DNA from: Pachyseris speciosa
Lineage: Eukaryota > Cnidaria > Anthozoa > Scleractinia > Pachyseridae
Assembly (NCBI GenBank): GCA_016490735.1
Contig: JAEMWC010000550.1
Location: 418,501 to 482,500 of the forward strand
DNA: 64,000 bases
Direction: 5' to 3'
Of the stretch, positions 36,200 to 47,660 are shown in pieces. Numbering within the stretch: the first letter of the stretch is position 1; each line of letters opens with the position of its first letter. The position numbers and the translations under genes were made by a program. Under the pieces are notes generated by a model, which saw nothing but the letters and a program-made list of their open reading frames with translations, was not told the DNA's origin and did no database searches.

Positions 36200-38370
36200 C
36201 ATCGATGCGACACTGCGAGAGTACGATGGACTTAAATCGGAGCTTATTTCAATTTACGAAGAGAAAGGAAGACAGGCAATGTTTAGATTATAGCAAAATC
36301 CTGCTGGATTGCCGGAAAATGGTGAATGCCAGACTAAGTAATTTTTTTAACATTAAAAATGTTGTTACAACAGAAAAAGTATTAATGAACTCCAGCTTCA
36401 AGATTACTCCAATACGGGCAATGAGACCGTTATTCTAGAACAAATAGGAAATTGATATAGAAATCTATATACCTCAGAGCTAACCTTCTCTAATGCTACT
36501 TATGATGCATACACTAGGAATGTAGAAACACCCAAAACTCTCAGAGGACGCTCAAGAGACCTCGGAAGGTCCACTTGCGTATTAAGAATGCAAAAAGAAA
36601 CTCTCAGAGTGTCGTGCCAAACAATGGATTTATAACCAACTGGTTTAGGCCGTCAAAAGGAGTGCGACAGGGTTGCCCCTCTCCCCCTATATGTTCTCCT
36701 TTTTATGGAGGCCCTCTCAAATACGATTCGTCAAGAGCCCAACGTTGTAGTGAAACTAAGTTGTCTCAATTTGCTGATGATACCACTCTGTTAAAAGCCG
36801 ACTTAGGGCCTGTTCATATGGAAGTGGGTGACACGAGGCAGGTGAGGTCCCCCGCCCACCCGTGTTCCAAAAAAGCTAGCCTTCACATGCAACCCCGGGG
36901 CGCTGGGGTGAGGTTTAAAATGCTATCGCGTGGTCGCTAAGAACGTATATTAACAAAAGAATTCAGAGATAATTACCCGGATGAACCTCACCCAACCCCA
37001 CTTCCAACATTCACATGGAGGAAACTCACCCCAGCAAAGCGAGTTACCCGCCCTGGCTGACCGGATAACCCGCCTCGGTGAGGTACCCCACCTCACATGT
37101 GAACGCTATCGAGAAAAAAAAAGAGAGATTGTATGGTGAGATTGGTAACCCAACCTAGGTGGGGGACCTCACCTGCCTGGAGTCCACCACCTCCATGCGA
37201 ACAGGCCCCTAGAATCTCTAGAAATGGCTTTGAAAATTGTCTGGGATTTTGGAAAAAATGCTGGTCTTTCTCTTAACGTAAGGAAAACGAAGACGGTTTG
37301 GTTAGGGAGACGGAAAATCTAAGAATAAACCTCTAGATTTAAAATGGTTACACACTCCTCCTGTTAAGTTACTTAGGATATATTTTTTCTACAATATTAA
37401 GGAGACTAAGGAGCTTAACTCTGACAAAAAAGGCCTAAAAGTTGCAAAGTAAGCTATCTGGATGCCCCCCAAAGAATTTCGGACACTGTAGAAACAAAAT
37501 CGTCTAAGTTCCTCTGGAAGAACAAAAAAGGCAAAGTTAAACGATTTAGAAAACGGGGGAATACTAAGGACCGATTTTGATATATGTTGAAAGCCCTGAG
37601 GTTCGCTTGGTTCCCAAAAATTTTAGGGACCTCGATGACAATAGTGATTCATCATTTCAAAAGGAAAGGAGGGTTAAATTTTTTGCTTAGGTGCAATTAT
37701 GACACAAGCTACTATAGCGTCCTCCCCGGATCTTCTATAAGAAGATACTTGACTTCTTCAACGAATTGAAAACTCTTTATAATTACAGGAGTGAATAGTT
37801 TAAAATGACCTACTGAATGAAGGTGGAAATTTCTTAACATTCCAAAAGTTCCGTGATAATTATTCCTGTGAAATCAATTTTTTGCAGTATTATCAAGTTG
37901 TCAGTGCTATTCTGAGACACCTGTTGTCTCTAGCCAGATGCTCAGACACCATCAAGGGACTTCTATAATTTGCTTAATGCCAAAACAAAAGGGAAACAAA
38001 AGGGCTCCAAACGTTGGAGCAAAAAACGTTCATTAAACAAAGATGTCTGGACTAAGATCTTTAAACTATTCATTTGTAAGGAAACTAATTTTAATCCACA
38101 GAACAATAGTAACAAAGAAACAATTATTCCTTTTTGTGATTAAGGAAGACGATGAACGCATTTACTGCGGAGATCAAGTTTCAATTGAGCACCCTTTTAT
38201 CGATTGTATGTTTACTAAATTGTATACACAAAAGGTTTTGAACTGGTTCTACCAAGTGAATGAGTGCCAAATCTCCCCTTCCCTAGATGAATCCCTGCTC
38301 GGTATTACTGCAAACTTCCAGGATTCAACAATAATACGGAGATATAACTACATCACACTTAAATAGCATG
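36200..38370 (+). pseudogene. L1-like non-LTR retrotransposon relic (reverse transcriptase)
   Basis: Broken coding sequence on the plus strand. Motifs in order: GVRQGCP (36,661-36,681), an LSQFADDTTLL catalytic-site segment near 36,760-36,795, then after an inserted MITE (36,806-37,208) a continuation with GLSLNVRKTKTVWLG, and a C-terminal part around 38,040-38,366 typical of L1-like elements. Many frame changes and stops, so inactive. Confidence 0.75.
36806..37208. mobile_element. Harbinger/Tourist-like MITE inserted in the LINE relic
   Basis: Ends GGGCCTGTTC...GAACAGGCCC with arms extending through GGTGAGGTCCCC / GGGGACCTCACC. Flanked by TTA on the left and CTA on the right, fitting a 3-bp TTA duplication with one mutation. 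Removal restores the LINE frame across the site (Leu then Glu-Ser-Leu-Glu). No coding content. Confidence 0.8.
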
Positions 38371-41287
38371 GCCAACTCTATTCACGAGTTTATTGGTAAG
38401 ATGTCCACTAAATGTAATCTTGAAAATTTGTCTTAATTTTGTTTTTTGGAAAGTAATGAACTCCTCTTTCCAAAAAATGGAAAATATAGCTACATGTTTG
38501 TATAGTCCTTCTTTTATTTCCTTTGTTAGTGTTGTAAATTAGTAGAATACATTGAAGGAGTGTGCTACCCGTATCCAGAGCAAAAACATAATGTTAAGTG
38601 TTAAAATAAACAAAGGTTTGTTAGAAACTTCCAATAATAATAATAATAATAATAATAATTACTTCTGCAGAGTTACATACTAAATAATGGCTGTCGCTGT
38701 GAAAGTTAAGTCGGTTACCTCACAAAGGCAATGTTCTTTTAGACGCGTTCTATTCATCATAAATTAGCTATTACGTGAGATAGTAAAGGTGGTGTTTTTC
38801 TTTGACGGTTACAATGTTTAAAATCGTAATGTTTAAGTTACCGCTAATAATGCGGACGTGATTAAGTAGTGTTTAAAACTGTGTAACCAAGAATAATATC
38901 GATTCCATCAAAAAGTGTCGATCGTTTGCCAAAGAAGCACTGAGTTCCAAACAACACTGAGAAGAACAAATGATGTTTCTTCACAGAAAGTGCGCAAATC
39001 CGAATCCGTAAGATTCATTTTGCGCAGTCAGTTTCTTATATAGTGGACTTGATACGATGTAAACAACAGCTTGTTTTGACGTCAACAGTTACCTTGAAAA
39101 GGATTAAATAGAAAAGATCCTTATTAATTTTGTTGTTGCGGAACGAAACTTCATATTTTCAGTTTGCATAGCAGTGTAACTTCTTGGAAGTTAAGGCAGA
39201 TAGGTTGACAGCCTCGTGGTTGAGCTGTAAAGATAAAACTATATTCTTTTCATCATGTTAACTTTTCAGGTTGTTATCCGTACGGAATAAATTTCTCCAT
39301 GAGTCAGGAGCCAAATTCGAGAAGACCAAACAACAAGAAATAGTCACTGAAGTTAAGTCACTTACCCCTAAACTGGTCCCATGCATGGCAACAATTTATC
39401 ATCTTCGGCTAAAATGTGGCTGACGTGAACAATTCCTTTCGTTAAAAGGTTTTTGGTAAATGGTGGTCTATTATCAATTCATAGAAACTGATTGTTCCAT
39501 AATATTTCATCAAAAACCTGATTGCTGGACAACATTCCCTTGCTGCTAATAGTGGATAATGTAATTAGTCAATAACGATACTATCTTGAGGGATGGTCGT
39601 ACTGAAAAGTTAAAACTCAAAATGAGCTCACCTCATAATCTTTTAAAAAAATAAGAGGTAACAACTTTCCAGGAGCTGAAATAGCTCTATGTAATTTTTT
39701 TTAAGGCACATTATACGTTGTGTTGCGATTGCGTACTCCATCCATGTACAGGTACAAAAGACTCCCGTTTCGTGATCCACTAATAAAATGTTTGGAAGCC
39801 CAGCGTCATGTAAATCAATAAAGTTATTTTTTACCCCACCTCCTGTCTTTTAAGACTTAAAGTCAACGTGAAAGAAGTAACGGGACTTGCTTGCTCCAGT
39901 TACACTAAGCAACTGCTATCGATAATTCCGATTTGACAAAATCCAAGGAAAATAACATTGAGGAACTCCTGATTCAGCACCGCAGTCAGGTGACAGGTAT
40001 CTTAGAGAGTGTTAACCCAAAACCTGTGACGGGGGAACATACCCGGAGCCACCTAGGAATATTGCACCTTTGGTTCTTAAACCTATTAGAAAATGGTCAT
40101 TTTTTTGTTGTGGATCTACAATCATGTAGTGGATCGCTGCATCTGTTTGTAATGTTTCCTTTTAGGTGAATCTATCCATTTTTTTTCCTACCCCTGTTAA
40201 CATTGAACACGACTTACGTTTTAGAGCTGGTGCGGCAACAGACTTAAACCGTAGTTCTCACTTTCCGCCATCTGTTTTCGTTTATTTTGATCTGTACACT
40301 TTAGCCTGTTGAGCTTGTTTTCTGAACAGACGGTCATGCTCCGACAAGATATTTCCCGTAAAGATAACTGATACTTTATTTAGACTGTATTTCGCGCCTC
40401 CCCCCCCCCCCGCCAACCCTCTCCGCAAGAAATTTTGAGGTAACCGAGCAGCTGTACACAGGCTAACTGACGAAATGAAAGCTTTATTAAATTAGCTAAT
40501 ATTAATAGAAATGATGATACCGTGTTTTCTCGATTTAACGCCGGAACCCGATTAAACCCCGGCCTCGGGTGAAAACTAGTAGTTTTATAATAAACGCCGG
40601 GGGCGTTTGATTGAAGTCCGGCGGCGCGTTTATTCGAGGCGCCGGCGTTTGATCTAAGAGGCACCGTACTTGCATTTTTACTGCAATGGAACAAGCTGCT
40701 CCTGTAGACTAAAACGACCAATTGGTACATTTAGAGCCAGATATGTTTGAAGAAGTACTTAATGAAATTGCTGTTTAAAAGAGATTTACCGTTTGAACAT
40801 TCTCATCGTGGTATTGGGGACGTTTATTTATTTATTTATTTATTTATTTGTTTGTTTGTTTATTTATTTATTTATTTATTTAGTAACTTCCATTTAGGGA
40901 AAAAAAAAACAAAACAAAACAAACTAGAGAGACTAACGTACGAACTCGAAGTCCCAGCCAGGTCAGCCCCCATAAATAAATACTTATACTAAAACATACA
41001 TAAACAAGAACTAATAATTAACAATAGTTCATTCGCAAGAAGGACGCTGGCGAAGTTGCCTATCATAAACTCATATAATATTTTAGTTGTACCCATGTAC
41101 TTGTTATGCTCTGTTCATGCATTGCTTAATAAGGTCTGTTTGGTTTGGTAATAATCATTTTCGGTGACTTGGGGACTGCTTGTGGGGTCGGGACGGAGAG
41201 AATAATCGTTCCGCCCTAAGAACCTGCCTCTAGGTCTCAGGGAATAGACCGATAACTCAATTAAAAAAGATCGTTCTTGTTCGGTTT
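38371..41287. other. Gene-free host DNA with simple repeats
   Basis: Holds an (AAT)n run at about 38,632-38,660, a C run at 40,397-40,412, a patch with CGCCGGGGGCG-type motifs at 40,530-40,670 and a (TTTAT)n array at 40,824-40,882. No gene recognised. Confidence 0.4.
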
Positions 41288-43293
41288 TTAATTCCTAGTT
41301 GCTTCAAGTGGCCTGCCAGCTTTTTTTGACACTGAACCTAGTGAGCCCACAACCACTGGCACCACTTTTGTCCTTGATTTCCAGATCCTTTTAATCTCTC
41401 TTGCCAGTTCTCGGTACTTTTCATACTTTTCAGTTTCTTTCTGCAGTACATTACTATCTCCGGGAACAGCTATGTCCACAATGATTGTTTCCTTTGCCTT
41501 CTTTTTCTGAATTACAATGTCTGGCCTCCTGTGGTGGATTTCACGGTCTGTTTGGATGGTAAAGTCCCACGGCAGTGTAACCTCCTCATTCTCCTCTAAG
41601 CTTTTGGAGGATTGCTCATACCATTTATCACTGCACTCAATTCCATATTCCTTGCCAACCTCCCAATGAATGACCCGCCCAACAACATCATGCCTCTTTT
41701 TATATTCTGTCTGCGCAAGCTTGGGGCAGCTAAACAAAATATGCTGCATAGTTTCATCGTGACTCCCACACATTCTGCATTTGGATGACACATTTTGGTT
41801 TTCGATTCTGGCTTTTATGGCGTTTGTTCTTAGAGCCTGATCTTGCGCGGCAAAAATAAGCCCTTCTGTCTCCTTCTTCAGTTCACTAGTTCTTATCCAA
41901 TTCCAAGAAACACCAGATAGGTCCTCTGTCTCTCTCTCTCTCTTGAACTGTCCATGTAGCTGCTTTCCAGACCAGTCCTCAGTTCTTTTCCTTTTCATCC
42001 TTTCCTTATATTCCTTTGGCGTTTCAACTTCATCGACATTCTTCCTCTTCCATGCAGCATTCAACAACCGTTCTTGGCTCTGGCAGACATAGACATTGAT
42101 ATTTCTTTCTTCAATATTTATAGCGTCCTCGACACTAATTAGTCCACGCCCTCCTTCTCTTCTTGGTAAGTACAGGCGGCTAACGTTGGAACTGGGATGA
42201 AGAGCGCCATGGATGGTTAATAGTTTCCTGGTGTTACGATCCAATTAAGCGAGCTCACTCTTTGTCCAGTTTAAAATCCCCCCACTGTACCGAAGAAGAG
42301 ATACAGCCCAGCTGTTAAAAGCCTTTATAACATTACCAGCATTTAACTTTGAGGACAAAGTTTTCTTCACTCTCCTAATGTACTCCTTCTTCATACTTCT
42401 CTTCACTTCGTCATGCATAATGTCATCGGCCTCCAACACCCCCAGATATTTATAACCTTCAGCATCATCTCCAATACTTCGGATAATTCTTCCATCAGGC
42501 AGTCTTATGCCCTCTGACTTATCCAGCTTGCCTCTTTTCATTACCATCGTTGCACACTTCTCAATTCCAAAATCCATACCAATGTCACTGCTGAACACCC
42601 GGACAGTATGTACAAGTGACTTAATTTCCTTCTCATTTCTTCCATATAATTTCAGGTCGTCCATAAACAGTAAATGGTTTATCTTGCCCTCTCCCTTGCT
42701 GAGTTGGTAGCCTGCTCCTGATTAGTTCAGTACACTGCTGAGAGGTAGCATTGCAATCACAAATAACAAAGGGGATAAGGAATCCCCTGGAATATTCCTC
42801 TCCTGATGAACACTTCACCATGGTCATTACCACATGCTGTTAGTTGTGTTTTCCAGGACTCCATGCTTTCCCTCATTAGCCGTTTGATGTTATCTGCAGC
42901 CCCGACAAGATCAAGTGATTCAAATATCCAGGAATGGGGGACAGAATCATACGCCTCTGCTTGCAGTCACGAAGTATTGCCCTATCTATAACCAGTTGGT
43001 CCTTTGTTCCCTGCTCTCCTTTCGCACCCTTTCTGATCATCTGGTAACACTGAGCTCTGGTGGAGATGTTGGTACAAATTCTCTGCTATGATCCCTGTGG
43101 GTACTTTCCACATTATTGGTAAGCATGTTATTGGCCTATAGTTCCCCACAGAATTCCCTTTCACCCTGTCTTTGATCAGCAGAACAGTTCGTCCCTTTGT
43201 CATCCATTCAGGAATGCCCCTGCCGTTAAGGCATTCTTGCAGCTGCACTGCCATCGAGAAAGTCATAAGAAAATGTAACTTAATTGTGCTCAA
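41288..43293 (-). pseudogene. R2-type non-LTR retrotransposon, 3' part (RT, CCHC finger, RLE)
   Basis: Minus strand. The region 43,293-42,982 has the early RT motif GNSVGNYRPITCLP; frame breaks follow. 42,664-42,245 carries the catalytic MDDLKLYG and IGMDFGIEKCATMV. 42,244-41,288 is a long open part with a CxxC-x8-H-x4-C finger (CRMCGSHDETMQHILFSC). It then has RRPDIVIQKKK followed by IIVDIAVP, the PD-(D/E)xK arrangement of the restriction-like endonuclease found in R2/NeSL-class LINEs. Broken upstream, so inactive. Clade assignment beyond this class is uncertain. Confidence 0.8.
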
Positions 43294-43596
43294 AATTGCG
43301 TCGCTTTTACAAAGGTTGAACTCTGATCTGTTTGATTTGGCGAAGCGGGGAGGGAGGCAGGGGGGAGGGGGCAGGGGGGCGGGGGCATGGGGTTCAGGTC
43401 AGTATTAAGTCGAAATATACAAGACGAACCGAAGGCTGACTCAAGGAACGAGTGTTAGATAAATTTCGAAAACTAACTTGATCAATGGACAAATGATAGA
43501 TTGATTTGATTTGATTTATTTAGAGTTGATTTGATTTAGTCTCCCCAATTAGTGGAGCATCTGAGTTCGGCTAGATAGATTTTAGACTTAAATAAA

Positions 43597-43640
43597 GTGA
43601 TGATGATGATGATGATGATGATGATTATTATTACTATTAT
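43597..43640 (+). repeat. (GAT)n / (TTA)n microsatellite
   Basis: About nine GAT units followed by ATTATT/ACTATT repeats. Confidence 0.85.
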
Positions 43641-43698
43641 TACTTATTATTACTTGCAAGAAGACCCCACTATTTATCCTCTAAGGGTTCACACCCTA

Positions 43699-43908
43699 GA
43701 CTGTGAGTAGTCTCTAATTTCGGCGATGGATTGTGGGCGAAAGACACGCGCGCGCGCGCGAAGTTGCGAGAAGACTAGACGCGAGGGGAGAGCCTATAAT
43801 GTTTGGCGCTCCCTTCGCGTCGCGTCTCCTCGAAACTTCGCGCGCGCGTGTCTTTCGCCCGCCCCACAATCTATCGCCGAAAATTAGAGACTAATCGCAG
43901 TCTATTCA
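43699..43908. mobile_element. GC-rich hairpin MITE, copy 2
   Basis: The longest copy of the family. Arms starting AGTCTCTAATTTCGGCGATG and ending in the inverse, with CGCGCG runs and GAAAGACAC / GTGTCTTTC inside. Confidence 0.8.
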
Positions 43909-44267
43909 CACCCGGGCAGTTCACACACAATTTTTCTCTTTGCAGCCTGTGATCGAATTCGATCAAATAAACGCTGGTGTCTCGTTTACGCGCCACGTGT
44001 GATATTTAAAATATATATATTTACATTGTGACCAGGTGACCTTTATTTGGCGAATACGAATGAAAATACCCTTGAAAGAAAAAGGGATTTGTTATTCTTC
44101 TTTCTCTTCTGTCACTCCGCTGGATCCAGCAGTACAATATAAACGCAACCGAAAACGGATGTGACAGGGGATATTGTTTATGTCATGATAATATCCTGAC
44201 AGTTGCCAAGATAAAAATTTGAGTACAGAAAGAGTAAAAGCTCATTGTTGTTTGGACGTGCAGCAAG

Positions 44268-46389
44268 ATGAACTTAGACTATTTTATCAGATTGAAACAG
44301 GGATCGACATCTCGCACCATTAGATGGCTCCAGCATCGAGGACTTATTGCCAATCCGTTACATTGCGGTACCTGTGACAGTGATATGGATTTAGTAGAAC
44401 GAGAGGCCGACCATGTCGATGGTTTCCAATGGTAAGTCGCATCGTTTAGCAACTGAAAAACCAAACCTCTTGATTTCAGCAAAACTCTGAGATAAGATTT
44501 ACCAAACTGAACTCCAGCAACCGCTGATGCTATGTAAGCGTTTACTCGTGACCTTTTACTATATTTTGTCAGAGGACTACGGTTATGATCACAAAAAATT
44601 CGATAACAGCGCCACGTAGACCCCTCCCCCCCCGGGGGGGAACTACTAAAAACTTTCACAATAAGTCTTCCTGTCGTTTTCGTGTAGCGTTCAATAAATC
44701 AAAACAGTACAGTCGTATGGCATGCGTGTTCGAAATATTGTAATGAAAGGCCGTTTTAAATGCGTAAGGGGCGTATTCGCACTACGCGGAATTTTGTTTG
44801 ATTTGACAAAAAAATTTGTCAACGCGAAGCCATTTCTAGTGCGAACGATTTTTTGCACCCACCAAAATTTTTGCAAGCGCAACGCAACTTCAAAGATTCC
44901 GTTGACTAACTTTGGAGACTCTAAAAATTTTGTCAGGCGATTACAAAATTTTAAGTTTTTTTGCAAACGCCAAACTCAAATTTGACAGATTTCCCTACCC
45001 TTTCATATACTTCCGACTCATGAAATCCCTTCCCTTTCATTTACCTGGAGCGTGAAAAAGGTACCCCTTTCGGACGGAGCCTCCCCGTTTATATTATAGT
45101 GAGTACTCCCGGGGGGGGCAGTGCAAGTTTTCGAGCGGGGAGGGGTGGGGTATAGGCAAATGTATGTGGGGATCCGGGCCACTAGCCGCTGATACCTTGA
45201 TCTCACTTTTGAGGGCTCTCCGAACATAGCCCAGTATGCTCTCTATGTTTCTCTTGTTTCAAGGCGATGCAGTGCTTGCAAGAAGAAGCGAAGTATAAGG
45301 ACGGACAGTTTTTTTGCCAGATTTCCAAAAGTTGCCCTGGGAGAGTTGATCCTGTTGGTTTACTTATGGTCAGTGGACCAGAGTAGAAAGCAAACAGCGC
45401 GCATGACGAACCTTAACAACAACCTTGTCTGCCGTGTATTTCGAAGCTTGGAAGACGTATGCTCCATAGATATTGGGAGAAATCCAATCATACCATTTCC
45501 TGAGAGATGTCTCGTAAAAATAGATGAGAGTAAATTTAATCACAAGGCAAAGGTAAGTGTTATCTGTTGTTTTCTATAAGCTGATTGATAGCATCTAGTC
45601 TTGGGCGGGCCGGTTAATTAGTCATGATGTTGGTGCGAAAATGCAGCCTTGATTTATAACGTCACATGTGACGATAGAGGATTGGATTTCCATTTAGCTT
45701 CAGAATATAGATCCACGATCCTTTCTCGTATTTTCACAAAAGAAACTTTGGTTTGAAGCACAAATTCTTCCGCGAAGAAGTAAGCAAACATCTGATAGAT
45801 TTTCGGATTTTTTACGAATCCCTCATTTAATTTTAGCAGAAAAAAAATTAATCCAAAGTTTCGGTTGGGCTCTTGATTTACAAACAGATCTTCTCGTGTT
45901 CTTCTAACATGCAACGTTGTTTAACATTAGAATAACAGAGGAAGACGGACAGAAGATGTATGGGTGTTTGGAGTAGTGCAATGCGATACCCGCCCAGTTC
46001 GAGGCTACTATGAAGTTGTACAGAAAAGGGACCGCACCACCCTCCTACCTATCCTTGCGAAGTGCCTTCTACCTGGAAGTGAGGTACATTCCGACGACTG
46101 GGGGGCATATGATGGCCTCGAGCAACACTTGCCCAATCATGTATCGCGACACAGGGTCGTTAACCACTCAGAAAATTTTGTGGATCCAGTGAGTGGAGTC
46201 CACACCCAAGAAGTAGAGTCGGCGTGGGCAAATTTAAAAGGCCCAATCAAACAGCGGCGTGGTATTTGTGCAGAGGATCTTCAGGTATATTTAGATGAAA
46301 GGATGTGGAGACAGTGGAGAGGGGCAGACGACATCATGGGGAATTTCTTAACCGTCCTAGGTGCACAATATACTGATTACGTAGCTTAA
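44268..46389 (+). CDS. Merlin (ISXO2/IS1016-type) transposase, three exons, intact
   Basis: Exons 44,268-44,431, 45,264-45,552 and 45,931-46,389; introns GT-AG, phases match, 303 residues. The N-terminal zinc ribbon is split by intron 1 (CGTC, then CSAC). The DDE core has KIDESKFNH followed by NNRGRRTEDVWVFG (first Asp), VHSDDWGAY (second Asp) and THTQEVESAWANLK-like VHTQEVESAW (catalytic Glu). These are the landmarks of Merlin/ISXO2 transposases. Known Merlin transposons move by cut and paste. With an unbroken reading frame it is either a young transposon copy or a domesticated gene. I did not find its terminal inverted repeats or 8-9-bp target duplications. Confidence 0.87.
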
Positions 46390-46969
46390 ACAGTGATAGA
46401 TGGTCAGGGACCTTGATTTTACAAATTAAAATTAAAGTATACCAGACTGTAAACATTAAATATGTTTTGTACACGCTCTTAACCGACACTTGCGCCTTGT
46501 GCACCTAAATTTCCTAAAGCGTCTCTGCTGCGTTAAAGGACAAATTTATAGTTTACGCTAACAAAGACTTTCAGTGACTGCAAGAAGTGGCCGCAAAGGG
46601 TGAAGACTATTCGGATAGTTAAGATAGTTACGAGCATGTCAAACAAATGAGCATGAGTAATGTAATTGAATTGCTGTTCTGGAGTGTTAAAAATTGCCCA
46701 TTTCACACAGCACTGACACTAGAATTGATTTTCAAGGCTTCAAGTTATTTTACCACTAAAAAAACAAGAAAGCGAAACTAGTGAAATTCGATTTAAAAAA
46801 ATCTTGGAACATTCGTCATCCCTTTAATTAATACATGTACTAAGAGTAGTTTAGTGGAAACGATCTTACTTACATTTATATTAAATTTCAGATACAATTG
46901 CCGTGCATTTTGTTGTTGATGTTGCTTGAATTCCCATCAATAAACCAGTGGACCTCTCCCTGGATGGTA
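46390..46969. other. Intergenic host DNA, nothing recognised
   Basis: Contains A+T-rich sequence after the transposase stop. No gene or repeat structure seen. Confidence 0.3.
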
Positions 46970-47254
46970 ATCATCCAATTGATTGACGGATAATTTACCT
47001 GTTTGTGAGGGACACATGGTATTTTAAGGCTGTTGAACATATTGTTATCTTTTTACTCAGAAAAATGCCAGGTTACCTATAGGGTTTTTGGATTGCAATA
47101 ACCCCTGCGTAGATCTGCTTTTCCCGCGTAGTCATTAATACCAGGCAAAAATATTTTTGAGTCCTAGTCCTTATCATAATAAACATTGAAACACATTTCC
47201 AGTAAAAGATGTGAATGATTTCCCTGTGACATACAGAATTATACATCTATTGCT
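46970..47254 (+). repeat. Dispersed 285-bp repeat, left inverted copy
   Basis: Runs from ATCATCCAATTGATTGACGG to ACATCTATTGCTG. The reverse complement, about 90% similar by eye, lies at 51,681-51,964. Neither copy has obvious terminal inverted repeats of its own. Confidence 0.75.
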
Positions 47255-47660
47255 GCGTAGCTGGCGGTTTGTCGGGGAACCCTCTGGCCATTCTCCTCGC
47301 GGCTTCGCCGCTCGCTTGCGCGCTCCCAACAAAACCGCCAGGTACACAGGCTAATCGTAAGCTTCCTAATGCAGCCAGTGCGGCAATTTCCTAAACGTGT
47401 AATTAAACAAATAAATCCAGTTATTTCAGCAGATATCGTTACCATGAATTTTAACACCTTCCTGTATTGAATTATAAAAACAGGGCTCCTTTGTTTGCTC
47501 GGTCGGCGCGAAGTGCACAAAGTTCGCCTTTCAGCACCTTCCCGTGCCGACCCGAGAAACAAAGGACGCCATTATACTTGTGACTAATCACACAACGCAA
47601 CGCCCAGAGAGAGTCGCTCGCACAGTCTTTCGATTCACGCTCGCGTTTGATAAAATCAAA

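Noticed and set aside
40530..40680. GC-rich patch with repeated CGCCGG motifs as an RNA gene or CpG island promoter
   Set aside because: No adjoining gene and no tRNA- or rRNA-like structure; more likely a dispersed repeat.
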